Source: Fredinandcohnia aciditolerans (GTDB lineage Bacteria; Bacillota; Bacilli; Bacillales; Bacillaceae_L). From it: 64,000 nucleotides of DNA. Below, piece after piece: positions 37,401 through 45,164 of the stretch. The notes under the pieces were generated by a model. The model worked only from the letters and a program-made list of their open reading frames with translations, did not search any database and was not told the origin of the DNA. Both the position numbers and the translations under genes were made by a program. The stretch is taken from positions 360,180-424,179 of the forward strand of contig QGHH01000002.1 in assembly GCA_003640645.1 (NCBI GenBank). Direction: 5' to 3'. Numbering within the stretch: position 1 is the first letter of the stretch; each line of letters begins with the position of its first letter.

Positions 37401-39043
37401 TCAAGCAGCTATGGCTCGAGCCGATACCTGCACGGATTTATTTAGATCAGTTAGTTGAAAAATATCGTCAAGAAACAACGAATCGCTTTGAACTGAACCC
37501 TGTGATTGGGGAATATGACGATCCGGCGAACCAACGTCAAAATGTTATGAGACTACCAATCACACAGGATGGCAATACTATCATCTATGGAGTTGCCGGT
37601 AGCGGTAAGACTACGTTCATTGCAACGTTGATGTACTCGCTAATGGAATCTCATACGCCTGATGAGCTACATGCTTATTTACTAGATTTTAGCTCAGAGA
37701 CGTTAAGTTGGTTCCGTGATGCACCACATATCGGGGATGTTCTGTTATCCCATGATAGTGAGAAGATTGATAATCTCTTTAAAATGCTAAACAGCGAGAT
37801 TGAGAAACGTAAAAAGCAGTTGTCCAATTATGGCGGTGATTTGCAGACATACAATCGTCTGTCAGAGGATGGCCTACCATCGATTGTAATTGTAATTCAC
37901 AACTATGCTGCGTTCTCTGAAATGTACGAGTCACACGAAGAGGCAATCTCTTTCCTCACCCGTGAAGGAACAAAGTATGGCATTTATTTTATCGTGACAG
38001 CGGCACATACCGGTGCGGTTCGCTATCGCTTGATGCAAAACTTCAAGCAACTGTATGTGTTGCAGCTTAATGACACATCCGAATATTCAGCAGTGCTTGG
38101 GAATGTGGACGGTGTCTTCCCATCAAAGCACAAAGGTCGAGGCATTTTCAAAGCGGACAGTGTATATGAATTCCAAGTGGCCCTCATTACCGAGGGTGTC
38201 GAGGATATGTACCAATACATCACGGACTACTGTCGCAACCTGCGCAACAATTGGGGCAAGGGTGCTGCGAAACGAATTCCAGTCTTGCCGGAAAAGGTAG
38301 ACATCGAGTATCTGCAAGAAGAAATTCAGTACAACAAGTCAAGTAAACTACCAGTTGGTGTTGAAAAAGAGTCACTCGCTATCACGTACTTTGATTTCGG
38401 CGATTCGCCTGTAAATCTAGTTCTCGGCAGCAGCAGCGATGCCTGCTTAGAAGTGATGCAAGGAATTTCAGAAATTGTGAATCAAAATGAGAAAAATGAG
38501 GTTGTTGTGATCGACCCGAATGGGGAACTGATTGAAGTTGGTGGAAAACATGTTTCTAGTCCAACGGAGATTGAGGAAACGGTCGTTGAGTTGTTTAACA
38601 CACTAGTATTCCGCAACAACACAACGAAGGATGCAATTGCGGAAGGAACGACACCACCAGTTTTCGAACCGCTTTACTGCATCGTTCATTCCTTCAACGA
38701 CATGTTGCTGATGTTATCCGAGGATGGTCAAGATAAGCTGAAGGTATTCTTAGAACGAATTGACGGACTCAATGTCTTTATGATCATCTCAGACCGCGCC
38801 GATGCACTGAACTCAGTTGCATTTGAGCCTTGGTTTAAAAAGCAAGTCTCACTCAGCGACGGAATCTGGGTTGGAAACGGAATTACTGATCAATTTTTAT
38901 TAAAAGTTTCAAAAGTCACAAACAGCATGTACCAAGAGATTCCAGAAGACTTCGGATATGTGCTCACTAAAGGAAAACCAAAGTTAGTCAAGTTATTGAC
39001 GGGTTCGGCAGTTCGTGAAGAGGAGGCAGTTTTCAATGGATAA
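34433..39043 (+). CDS. essC: EssC-type FHA/FtsK-SpoIIIE ATPase, T7SS motor
   Basis: 1,536 residues, membrane ATPase that powers WXG100 protein export. A double-FHA-like N-terminus: the second FHA (about 100-170) has IRIGRGNDSHIRF, SSSHC and NNSSNGTYVNG, the residues that bind phosphothreonine. Two membrane helices lie at about 260-320. ATPase 1 has Walker A GMTGSGKSE near 709 and Walker B LFMISDEFAEL near 821. ATPase 2 has GVAGSGKTT near 1052, but its Walker B is IVIVIHNY, lacking the acidic pair. ATPase 3 (about 1320 on) is degenerate, GSSSD in place of a P-loop. TTG start seven bases after GGAGAG. esaB overlaps its end. Confidence 0.93.
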   Translation: MILTLFDREKAFTYVLPERITGRYILTSEDAHGEPKDLIAIEAEDGKWFLKSNKSAFLASDKQEILVKQEIEPFKTYSISRNNDASALLYVEPPTNDRNEFTKHEVTGSSIRIGRGNDSHIRFSNKLVSSSHCVIQYDAQGHAIIRDNNSSNGTYVNGERVTEKVLSTGDVIYIMGLKIIYNGKLLSLNNPHQLVFLDRNAFRPFEVQKPIIEEEEPLDDFETEELNDDLFYRSPRFKRDIKRTEIRIDPPPSKPNIDETPLMFILGPSLTMGMASLSMGIFMLNNVLARGESLTYAMPTLIMSFSMLIGTVLWPILTKKYEKKQRIKLEGKRQEKYSKYIEEMAQEIEEECQRQSEILHENHVALQNLISRITMRKRNLWERAIGQDDFLKVRLGIGDLPLNAELKYPEKKFTLEDDNLQDELYKLVETPHILKQVPVTLSFVEEYVSGVIGRRSRVQDFVKGLIFQLTALHSYDELKLVFLYDKNEEEYWKFARWLPHVWDEAMQIRYIATDATEVKELSSYFEKEIAYRASLDEAEIQDLDQHYLIFSMSKSLASRAEMINLLLEENKNIGISLVTLYDELKNLPKECTMVVELADDMSKIYDKDDISGLYTAFDAEFYEREDAEEVAIRLANIQLASSVEAYTLPDMITFLEMFGVSKIEHLNALTRWKENNPVLSIETPIGVDTMGESFKLDLHEKYHGPHGLIAGMTGSGKSEFIMTFILSLAVNYHPDEVAFILIDYKGGGMANAFLNLPHLAGTITNLDGAAVKRSLISIQSELKRRQSIFSETSRRMNTSNIDIYKYQKLYREGLVSEPLQHLFMISDEFAELKTQQPEFMEQLVSAARIGRSLGVHLILATQKPSGVVDDQIWSNSKFRISLKVQEKADSMEVIKRPDAAELSTTGRFYLQVGYNELFELGQSAWAGAPYYPSDKIEKRVDESIRVIDHLGRVIKSAKIDRRTMVKNPPKQIDEVTKYLETLAKQENIKVKQLWLEPIPARIYLDQLVEKYRQETTNRFELNPVIGEYDDPANQRQNVMRLPITQDGNTIIYGVAGSGKTTFIATLMYSLMESHTPDELHAYLLDFSSETLSWFRDAPHIGDVLLSHDSEKIDNLFKMLNSEIEKRKKQLSNYGGDLQTYNRLSEDGLPSIVIVIHNYAAFSEMYESHEEAISFLTREGTKYGIYFIVTAAHTGAVRYRLMQNFKQLYVLQLNDTSEYSAVLGNVDGVFPSKHKGRGIFKADSVYEFQVALITEGVEDMYQYITDYCRNLRNNWGKGAAKRIPVLPEKVDIEYLQEEIQYNKSSKLPVGVEKESLAITYFDFGDSPVNLVLGSSSDACLEVMQGISEIVNQNEKNEVVVIDPNGELIEVGGKHVSSPTEIEETVVELFNTLVFRNNTTKDAIAEGTTPPVFEPLYCIVHSFNDMLLMLSEDGQDKLKVFLERIDGLNVFMIISDRADALNSVAFEPWFKKQVSLSDGIWVGNGITDQFLLKVSKVTNSMYQEIPEDFGYVLTKGKPKLVKLLTGSAVREEEAVFNG

Positions 39044-39287
39044 AGTGTTGGTCGAAGTATTCATTCCAGCCGCCGGTGAATCCTACGACGTCTTCATCCC
39101 GGCCCAAAGCAAGCTCTATGAAGTAACCTTTTTACTCGCAAATACCATGACTGAGCTATCTAACGGCTACTTCGTCGCAACCGACACCACCGTGGTGTGC
39201 GACCGCGAAACTGGCAAGATCTTTGACATTAACCAAACAGTGGAAGAACTAGGATTTATGAACGGGAAGAAATTGATGCTGGTTTAG
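39036..39287 (+). CDS. esaB: YukD/EsaB ubiquitin-like T7SS protein
   Basis: 83 residues with the beta-grasp pattern of the YukD family (VLVEVFIPAAGESYDVFIP at the N-terminus, ELGFMNGKKLMLV at the C-terminus). GAGGAGG precedes the ATG and the gene overlaps the essC stop by eight bases, so translation is coupled. In known T7SSb systems EsaB/YukD is a small cytosolic component required for export. Confidence 0.85.
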   Translation: MDKVLVEVFIPAAGESYDVFIPAQSKLYEVTFLLANTMTELSNGYFVATDTTVVCDRETGKIFDINQTVEELGFMNGKKLMLV

Positions 39288-39295
39288 GTTGGGGT

Positions 39296-39415
39296 TAGAG
39301 CTGAATTTTGGCTTAGGGCATAATGAGTTGGAGTTAGGGCAGAATTCCCGGCGGGTAGGGCACAATTCTTGAAAGTTAGGGAACAATTAATCGGAGTTCG
39401 GGCACTATCCCCGCC
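39296..39415. repeat. Phased 21-bp array with core TTAGGGCA
   Basis: TTAGGGCA or close variants start at 39313, 39334, 39355, 39376 and 39397, each exactly 21 bases apart, after a degenerate first unit. The 13-base spacers vary. It directly follows esaB and precedes the TGTCCGATA array. Confidence 0.85.
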
Positions 39416-39441
39416 GCCAGCTCAGACGGAAATGACGGCTT

Positions 39442-39566
39442 TGTCCGATATATTGAAAAGTTTGTCCGATATCTGGCCGAAAATGTCCGATATATTCAAG
39501 AGTGTGTCCGATAAATCAATTCAATGTCCGATAAACTCAAAACTATGTCCGATATCTCAAAAAAGC
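39442..39566. repeat. Phased 21-bp array with core TGTCCGATA
   Basis: TGTCCGATA starts at 39442, 39463, 39484, 39505, 39525 and 39546 (spacing 21, 21, 21, 20, 21). Cores are invariant while spacers differ. It has the same core and phase as the large array at the end of the window. The open frame across it (39369-39644) is a by-product of the periodicity. Confidence 0.9.
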
Positions 39567-39679
39567 GGGCCTGGGCCACTTCGAAAAAGGGTCCCGCCCC
39601 CCGCCAGCCTAAGTCAACAATGTCCAACAAACAATTTTTACTAGGAATCAAAGTCATTTTTACGTAAGGAAGGTGCAAA

Positions 39680-40474
39680 ATGAGGTTACAAAAGAGGGTA
39701 GTCTTATTCCTTCTTCTATTCATTCTCATAATAGGAGGAACAGGGTGTATGAGTTCGAGTAATGCGAGTACCGAGGAAAAAGCAATCCAGTATTTAGAGG
39801 AGAAGTATGACAAAGAATTTGAGGTCATGTTTGCAAAAGAGGGAAGTAAACTTTTTCAGGATTTATATGGGGGAGATAAAGTGGTTGTTCACCCCAAGGA
39901 TGATTCTGAGGCAATTTTCCTAGTTGAGGAAGCGAACACCGAAGGCGATTTAATGGATAGTTATATTCCAGCAAAATGGGGGCAAGAATTGCAGAGCAAG
40001 CTTGCAGATAGCATTGAAAACGAATTGCCTGAGGATAGTCCATATAAGCTTACATTTCATGTGAATTCAAAAGAATTCGAGCCATCAATGGCTAGTATGA
40101 CAGTGGATGAATACTTATCACAGAATAAAAATGTAAGAGTCGTGTTGACTGCGGGTATAAAATCATCTGGGGAACCTGATGTGAATGCCTATAGTCAAGG
40201 TATCTTTAACCTTTACAATCTTCTAAAAGGACTTGGTGTGGAATCCTATATTGTTTCAGTTGGGTTCGTTGATTCATCTGAAGATATCTCAGAGTATATT
40301 CGCACAATTAATGTGAATAACATGGGCTGGTCTAATTTAAATGCTAAGGTTTATGGTGAACTTGGTTTGGATGAGAGAAATAATCCTGACAATCCGAGCG
40401 AAAGTTTTGACCCTACTTTAATCCTTAACAGTGAAAATAACGTGGTCGAAAATTACACGCCTTTTGAGGGGTGA
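39680..40474 (+). CDS. Lipoprotein paralogue 1, putative immunity protein for the lipase-like effector
   Basis: 264 residues with a signal peptide and lipobox (IIGGTGC, Cys at about residue 23), so it is anchored outside the membrane. The mature part contains EEKAIQYLEEKYDKEFEVMF and FVDSSEDISEYI, both shared with the lipoprotein at 41880. GGAAGGTG precedes the ATG. It lies nine bases upstream of the lipase-like gene. By analogy with the TslA system of Staphylococcus aureus, flanking lipoproteins could protect against a secreted lipase. This is inference from arrangement, not from sequence identity. Confidence 0.7.
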   Translation: MRLQKRVVLFLLLFILIIGGTGCMSSSNASTEEKAIQYLEEKYDKEFEVMFAKEGSKLFQDLYGGDKVVVHPKDDSEAIFLVEEANTEGDLMDSYIPAKWGQELQSKLADSIENELPEDSPYKLTFHVNSKEFEPSMASMTVDEYLSQNKNVRVVLTAGIKSSGEPDVNAYSQGIFNLYNLLKGLGVESYIVSVGFVDSSEDISEYIRTINVNNMGWSNLNAKVYGELGLDERNNPDNPSESFDPTLILNSENNVVENYTPFEG

Positions 40475-40479
40475 GGAAG

Positions 40480-41877
40480 ATGTCGCTATCTAATTTAAGT
40501 GAAAAGGAAAAATATCTTTTACTACAACTTTCGTACTATGACCTAGATTCAAGAACACCAATTAATGAAAAAAAACCTCTAACCATTGAGGATATGATTA
40601 AGTCGATCGAATATCAGAATAAACCGGATGCATCTGATACTAATTTTGCTGAATTAAAGAAGTATCTGCACCAAAATAGTGATTCCCCACTCCATGACAT
40701 TAAGCTGGTAGGGTATCAAAATAATAACCCTACTACAAGTAATAATTCAGGTGGAAATTCCCATACCGGATTTGTAGGCTATGCTTTTACCGATAAGGAA
40801 GGGAACGGTACAGCTGTTTATAGAGGCAGTGAAGATTTAACAAATGTCGCTCACATCGCAACAGACTGGGTATCCAATGTTGAGGCTGGTCTTGGAGTAA
40901 CGATCCAGCAGCAAAGGGAAGCAAATGAATTTTATGAAAGATACATTAAAGGTTTAGATGGAGAGCAATATGTATTTGGTCATTCTAAAGGTGGGAATTT
41001 GGCCGAATACGTACTTGTCAATAATCTAGAGGATGAAAAATTGACATCTTATATTGTGAATGGTGCACCTTTATATTATTGGACTCTAACACAGGAGCAA
41101 AGAGATGCATTAAGTAGTCGAAATACATTTATCGTACACGAGGGTGACTTCGTTTCATCCCTAGGATACGCACCTTATGTGGATAAAACAGTTAAATTAA
41201 ATAGCACTGAAGAAGGTCTTATGTATGCACATGGACTTGATAGTGTTGATTTTACCCCAGGTGGAGACTTTAATAATGCATCCGATGGTGCTTCACTAGT
41301 ACGTGATATTGCAAATCCAGTTGCTGGAACTATTTTTCTAGCGGTTTCACTTCATCCAAAAGTGTTAGCATATCGAGCAGCAGCAGCGATTCGCGATGCC
41401 ACCTTATACATCCTAGAAGCTGCACAAAGAGGACTTGAAAAAGCAGTTAACTGGGTGAAAGAACAAGCAACAAAATTCATTGCAAAAGTAAAAGAACTAA
41501 CACAACAGGTGAAAGATGAAATTAACCAATTCATCACGAATGTGGCAACGAAGGCTGCAATACTTTTTGTAAAAGTAGCTGCAAAGGTTGGGGGCTACTT
41601 CCCGGTTGAACCATACCTGAAAGTCAATGTTGCAAGGCTCTACTACTATGCACAAAAACTGGAAAGTATCAAGCGCCGAGTGAATGCACTTAATAATCAG
41701 ATTGACTCTTTATACTGGGAGGTTGACCTTTTAGATATCCGTCATGTGTTGAGCGCCGATATTTTAACGTCCTTCTCATACAGGCTCAACCAAAACATTA
41801 ACTACCTAAATACGGCTGCCCGGTTACTAGATGCGAACGAAACGAAGCTAGTCGGAAAGGCAAGGATTATTCAATAG
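40480..41877 (+). CDS. Lipase-like T7SS putative effector with C-terminal helical domain
   Basis: 465 residues. The N-terminal two thirds has an alpha/beta-hydrolase of the Mbeg1/DUF2974 type: the nucleophile elbow FGHSKGGN places Ser at about 169, and TAVYRGSED near 110 supplies an oxyanion-type strand. Residues 290-465 are all helical and hydrophobic to amphipathic, ending in a hairpin (KLESIKRRVNALNNQI; LNQNINYLNTAARLL) that resembles an LXG/WXG targeting domain placed at the C-terminus. The start at 40480 follows GGTGAGGA. The ATG of the next lipoprotein comes two bases after its stop. Confidence 0.75.
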   Translation: MSLSNLSEKEKYLLLQLSYYDLDSRTPINEKKPLTIEDMIKSIEYQNKPDASDTNFAELKKYLHQNSDSPLHDIKLVGYQNNNPTTSNNSGGNSHTGFVGYAFTDKEGNGTAVYRGSEDLTNVAHIATDWVSNVEAGLGVTIQQQREANEFYERYIKGLDGEQYVFGHSKGGNLAEYVLVNNLEDEKLTSYIVNGAPLYYWTLTQEQRDALSSRNTFIVHEGDFVSSLGYAPYVDKTVKLNSTEEGLMYAHGLDSVDFTPGGDFNNASDGASLVRDIANPVAGTIFLAVSLHPKVLAYRAAAAIRDATLYILEAAQRGLEKAVNWVKEQATKFIAKVKELTQQVKDEINQFITNVATKAAILFVKVAAKVGGYFPVEPYLKVNVARLYYYAQKLESIKRRVNALNNQIDSLYWEVDLLDIRHVLSADILTSFSYRLNQNINYLNTAARLLDANETKLVGKARIIQ

Positions 41878-41879
41878 CT

Positions 41880-42602
41880 ATGAAAATAGTAAAAATAACG
41901 ATGTTACTATTTTTCTTTATGGGAGTTGTTGGCTGCAGTAACACTGAAGAAAAAGCACTTCAGTATTTGGAAGATAAATATGCTGAAGAATTTGAGGTTA
42001 TGTGGGTGAATGATGATCTCGTTACTGTTCATCCAAAGGGTAAAACAGATGTGGTTTTTTCAATCCAAGAAGATGGCAATGGTTATGTTGACACATACCT
42101 GCCAGCAAAATGGGCTCAAGAGTTACAGGAAAAGCTAAAGGTTGATATTGAAAAAGAGTTACCTCTAGGGGCTCCTTATAAGGTGATTTTGCGTAATACA
42201 GGAACAGACCCAGATCTCATGGGTAAATCTGTCGAGGAGATACTCCAATTTAATAAGAATGTCAACGTTAGTATTATAGCCGGTATTAAAACCAATGATT
42301 CGCCTGATGTAAGTCAATATTCTCAGAATCTATATAACTTGTTCAATCTGATGAAAAGTTTAAATACAGAGCAATATGTTTTATCTGTTGGTTTTGTAGA
42401 TGAATCTGAGGATATTTCAGAGTTTATCAATACCGCTTATACCAATAATATACCTTGGTCTAAGTTAGAGAAGAAGGTATACGGAGAAGTAAATGTTGAT
42501 TTTCGATTAGATCCGGAAAATCCTAGTCCAAATGTAGAACCAAGGATGATTTTAAATGGACCTGAAAATATTATTGATAATTACGAATCCTTCATGGAAT
42601 GA
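41880..42602 (+). CDS. Lipoprotein paralogue 2, putative immunity protein
   Basis: 240 residues, lipobox VVGC near residue 19. It is clearly related to the lipoprotein at 39680: both have EEKAxQYLEDKY, a YIPAKW/YLPAKWAQELQ segment, the N-V-x-I-x-AGIK region and SVGFVDxSEDISE. The two bracket the lipase-like gene and were probably produced by duplication. Translation is likely coupled to that gene. Confidence 0.75.
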   Translation: MKIVKITMLLFFFMGVVGCSNTEEKALQYLEDKYAEEFEVMWVNDDLVTVHPKGKTDVVFSIQEDGNGYVDTYLPAKWAQELQEKLKVDIEKELPLGAPYKVILRNTGTDPDLMGKSVEEILQFNKNVNVSIIAGIKTNDSPDVSQYSQNLYNLFNLMKSLNTEQYVLSVGFVDESEDISEFINTAYTNNIPWSKLEKKVYGEVNVDFRLDPENPSPNVEPRMILNGPENIIDNYESFME

Positions 42603-42637
42603 TTTTTTAGAAATACAAATCCAAAGGAGGTAACCCA

Positions 42638-42829
42638 ATGAAACCTCATGTTCGACGAAAGATTAATAGCATTATTTATGAAATCAATGCCATCTCAAGG
42701 GAACTCGATGAAATCTCAAATGGTCTCAACAGTGAATTCAAAGGGATTGGCTCTACCAAAAGTGCATCAAGTTTGCAGAGTGCAGCCGACAAATACCGCA
42801 GAGTCGGGAATGACCTTAGAAGGATTTGA
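42638..42829 (+). CDS. Small helical protein, possible effector-targeting partner
   Basis: 63 residues, mostly helical (INSIIYEINAISRELDEISN, then KSASSLQSAADKYRRVGNDL), with a strong ribosome site AAAGGAGG. Size and pattern resemble half of a WXG100 hairpin and the small partners that accompany LXG effectors. It follows the lipase/lipoprotein genes and precedes the two WXG100 genes. I do not recognise a named family. Confidence 0.6.
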   Translation: MKPHVRRKINSIIYEINAISRELDEISNGLNSEFKGIGSTKSASSLQSAADKYRRVGNDLRRI

Positions 42830-42932
42830 GTTATATAGAATTCTAGATTACTAGACCACTTTTAGCTAAAGTTCTCTCGGCCAAAACCGAGTTAACTCAT
42901 ACATATCTCATTTTAAGGAGGTGAAAAAAACA

Positions 42933-43235
42933 ATGGCACGTTCAATCACAGTTGATCCAGCGAAATTAGACACTGCGGCTACAAAAATTGACCAACAATC
43001 TGCTGACTATGAGAGACTTTACAAAGCTCTTTACACAGAGGTTGAAGGCATGGGTGCTGCGTGGCAAGGTACTGATAACCAGGCATATGTTTCGCAAATC
43101 AAGGGCTTCATGGATGACTTCCAAAAAATGACGAACTTGATGAGACAATACTCTGAGTTCTTAAAACTTAGCGCAAAAACATACCGTGAAACACAAAGCG
43201 AGGTAGTGAACCAAGCTCGTCGCTTAACTAACTAA
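42933..43235 (+). CDS. WXG100 protein 1
   Basis: 100 residues from MARSITVDPAKLDTAA. Helix-turn-helix with the WXG motif AAWQGTDN near residue 43 and a C-terminal YRETQSEV (YxxxE/D-type export signal). AAGGAGGTG precedes the ATG. I reject the GTG twelve bases upstream because it overlaps the ribosome site. EsxA-like substrate of the EssC motor. Confidence 0.9.
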   Translation: MARSITVDPAKLDTAATKIDQQSADYERLYKALYTEVEGMGAAWQGTDNQAYVSQIKGFMDDFQKMTNLMRQYSEFLKLSAKTYRETQSEVVNQARRLTN

Positions 43236-43275
43236 TCTCCATACCTATAAAACTACCAAAAAAGGAGGTGGCACG

Positions 43276-43578
43276 ATGTCAGTTGATGGAATCAAGATTT
43301 CCCTTGGCGAGGTTAGTAAAACCGCTGGGCAAATCCGTAACCTAAACCAACAGCTTGCAACTGCACTAGAAGACATTAAGAAGGAAATGAATGGCTTATC
43401 TGCTACATGGAACTCCGATGCTTCTAATACAATTCGCGGAAACTTCAATGCGTTGGCTCCACGTTTTGAGGAGTATCGCCAAGTTATTGATAGCTATGCG
43501 AAATTCCTAGATAACACAGTTACAAACTACAACGCTGCAGAAACTGCAATCAACAATAACGCTAGCGCATTTAAATAA
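43276..43578 (+). CDS. WXG100 protein 2
   Basis: 100 residues. Two helices around SATWNSDASN near residue 43, where W-N-S replaces WxG, and a C-terminal YNAAETAI (YxxxE-like). AAAAGGAGGTGG precedes the ATG. It lies 40 bases after WXG100 protein 1. The two are likely to form a heterodimer, or are two independent homodimeric substrates. Confidence 0.88.
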   Translation: MSVDGIKISLGEVSKTAGQIRNLNQQLATALEDIKKEMNGLSATWNSDASNTIRGNFNALAPRFEEYRQVIDSYAKFLDNTVTNYNAAETAINNNASAFK

Positions 43579-43620
43579 TCCATGAGGAGGGCAATTGGCC
43601 TCGCCGGTTGTCCTCAACTC

Positions 43621-43684
43621 ATAGCTTTATTCAGGAATGGCGTGAAAAAAATCTGGGCGCAAATACGCAAATGGCGCATTTGAT
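43621..43684 (+). repeat. Deletion derivative of the multi-hairpin dispersed element
   Basis: Contains part of an arm (GCTTTATTCAGG) fused to the right half GAAAAAAATCTGGGCGCAAATACGC and TGGCGCATTTGA. The GCCTCCGGCGG core is missing. It ends just before the ribosome site of the FHA protein gene. Confidence 0.7.
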
Positions 43685-43705
43685 AAACAATGGGAGTGCA
43701 AGAAA

Positions 43706-44962
43706 ATGATCAAACATGTTGATTTACATATTGAAAATTACGGTTTTTCGAAGTTCATATTTTACAAGGTGCCACCTGCGCTTCGTGTTGATTTTACAGA
43801 AGCTGATAAGCTTAAAAACAACAAGGTTCCAGGGCTTTTGCCATGTGTTGTGATTAACAAGGAAGATGAGGGGTATTTTCGCTATGACTTAGTCTCTGAA
43901 GTGACTCTTAACCAACAGACAACAAACCCACTCACAAAGGAGCAGCTCCATAGCTATTTTTCAAACATCATCGAAACATTAATCGAAGCTGAGCGACTTG
44001 GGTTAAATGTGAACAACTTTGTTTTTGATGAGAACTACATCTTTATTGATAATTTTTCAAACAGATTAATTCTACTGTACATGCCGATTAAAAATAATAT
44101 TTTTGAAAAGGTATCAATCCGGGAATACTTCACCAGTTTCTTACACTCCCACTCCTATGATGAAAATGATGACCTTGCTTTTTTTGTGCGGCTACATAAT
44201 TATTTCGCAACATCTGAGGAAATCAACTTATATGCGCTTCAACAAAAGCTGAATGAGTTCCTCTTGAATAAACCAACATCACCTCAAAGTTTCAGAAAGC
44301 TGCCGATTCAGGATGAAGAACCCAAAACACCAAACTATTATAGTCCTAGCAGTGAAATCAAGGCAACTGAAGAAAACGGCGTGATTACATCAGAATATAG
44401 CAGTAAAAAGGTTGATAAAAAGACAAAACAAAAGCTTGAAATCGAGGAAGAGGTTCAGTACAAGCGAATCACCCGCACCGAACTTGGAGAAGGAAATCCA
44501 CTTCTTTCAGGTGGAACATCCATCAACATCAAGCCAAATGTGGGAAGTCCGATTTCGTTTGATACAGATGAACCTGATGAGGAAGAGGGGACAACTGTCC
44601 TCACCGCTTATAAAGAGCCAGAAGAGGAAGAAGGAACAACGGCGCTGGGTGTAGGCACCAGTTTCCAACAGCAGCAGCCATTCCTACTAACGTCCACTCA
44701 GGAAAAAATTATCCTTTCCAAGCGAGTGTTTAAGATTGGCCGTGATCCAGGGGTTACTGATTATACATCTAACAATAAAGTCATTGGGCGTGTTCATGCG
44801 GAGTTGATTACCGAAAACGGGGAATATTTTATTGTCGACCAAGAATCGCGAAACGGCAGCTATGTAAATGGCGTCAAGCTAGTTCCTAATAACAAGGTAA
44901 AAATCAAGCACGAAGACAAAATCAAGCTCGCGAACGAAGAATACGTATTTAGGCTTTTTTAA
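43706..44962 (+). CDS. FHA-domain protein with DUF6382-like N-terminus
   Basis: 418 residues. The N-terminal 190 residues resemble the DUF6382 region. The stretch ERLGLNVNNFVFDENYIFID near 110-130 looks like a degenerate kinase C-lobe catalytic loop, so a pseudokinase-like fold is possible. A linker (190-325) contains EEEGTTVL and EEEGTTAL motifs. The C-terminal FHA domain (about 335-418) has FKIGRDP, RVHAEL and ESRNGSYVNG, all residues needed for phosphothreonine binding. GGGAGTG precedes the ATG. It is followed by phosphatase and kinase genes. Confidence 0.85.
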   Translation: MIKHVDLHIENYGFSKFIFYKVPPALRVDFTEADKLKNNKVPGLLPCVVINKEDEGYFRYDLVSEVTLNQQTTNPLTKEQLHSYFSNIIETLIEAERLGLNVNNFVFDENYIFIDNFSNRLILLYMPIKNNIFEKVSIREYFTSFLHSHSYDENDDLAFFVRLHNYFATSEEINLYALQQKLNEFLLNKPTSPQSFRKLPIQDEEPKTPNYYSPSSEIKATEENGVITSEYSSKKVDKKTKQKLEIEEEVQYKRITRTELGEGNPLLSGGTSINIKPNVGSPISFDTDEPDEEEGTTVLTAYKEPEEEEGTTALGVGTSFQQQQPFLLTSTQEKIILSKRVFKIGRDPGVTDYTSNNKVIGRVHAELITENGEYFIVDQESRNGSYVNGVKLVPNNKVKIKHEDKIKLANEEYVFRLF

Positions 44963-44987
44963 AATACGAAGATAAAATGGTTTTTAT

Positions 44988-45148
44988 TGTCTAGCTTCAG
45001 GCGCCATCGGCTCGAGGTCACAAGCCAATCGCTTCGGAAGGTTGGGCTTGTCTTGTGCTTGTCGCTCATGCCAGGATGGCAAGGATTCCAGCGTTAGGCA
45101 CAGGACGTGCATGCCTTTAGCTGGAATTGGGGGCGCCTTACGCATTTC
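44988..45148. repeat. Dispersed element of the AGCTxCAGCGCC type, copy 2
   Basis: Starts TTGTCTAGCTTCAGGCGCC, includes GGTCACAAGCCAATCGC and GTCTTGTGCTTGTCG, and ends GGGGGCGCCTTACGC. The ends GGCGCC and GGCGCC are complementary. It fills the gap between the FHA gene and the phosphatase gene. Confidence 0.65.
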
Positions 45149-45164
45149 AAAAGAGGTGAAATAA

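Noticed and set aside
39369-39644. 91-residue plus-strand open frame across the 21-bp array
   Set aside because: It translates the TGTCCGATA repeats (LSDI-like heptads) and has no ribosome site. It is a periodicity artefact.
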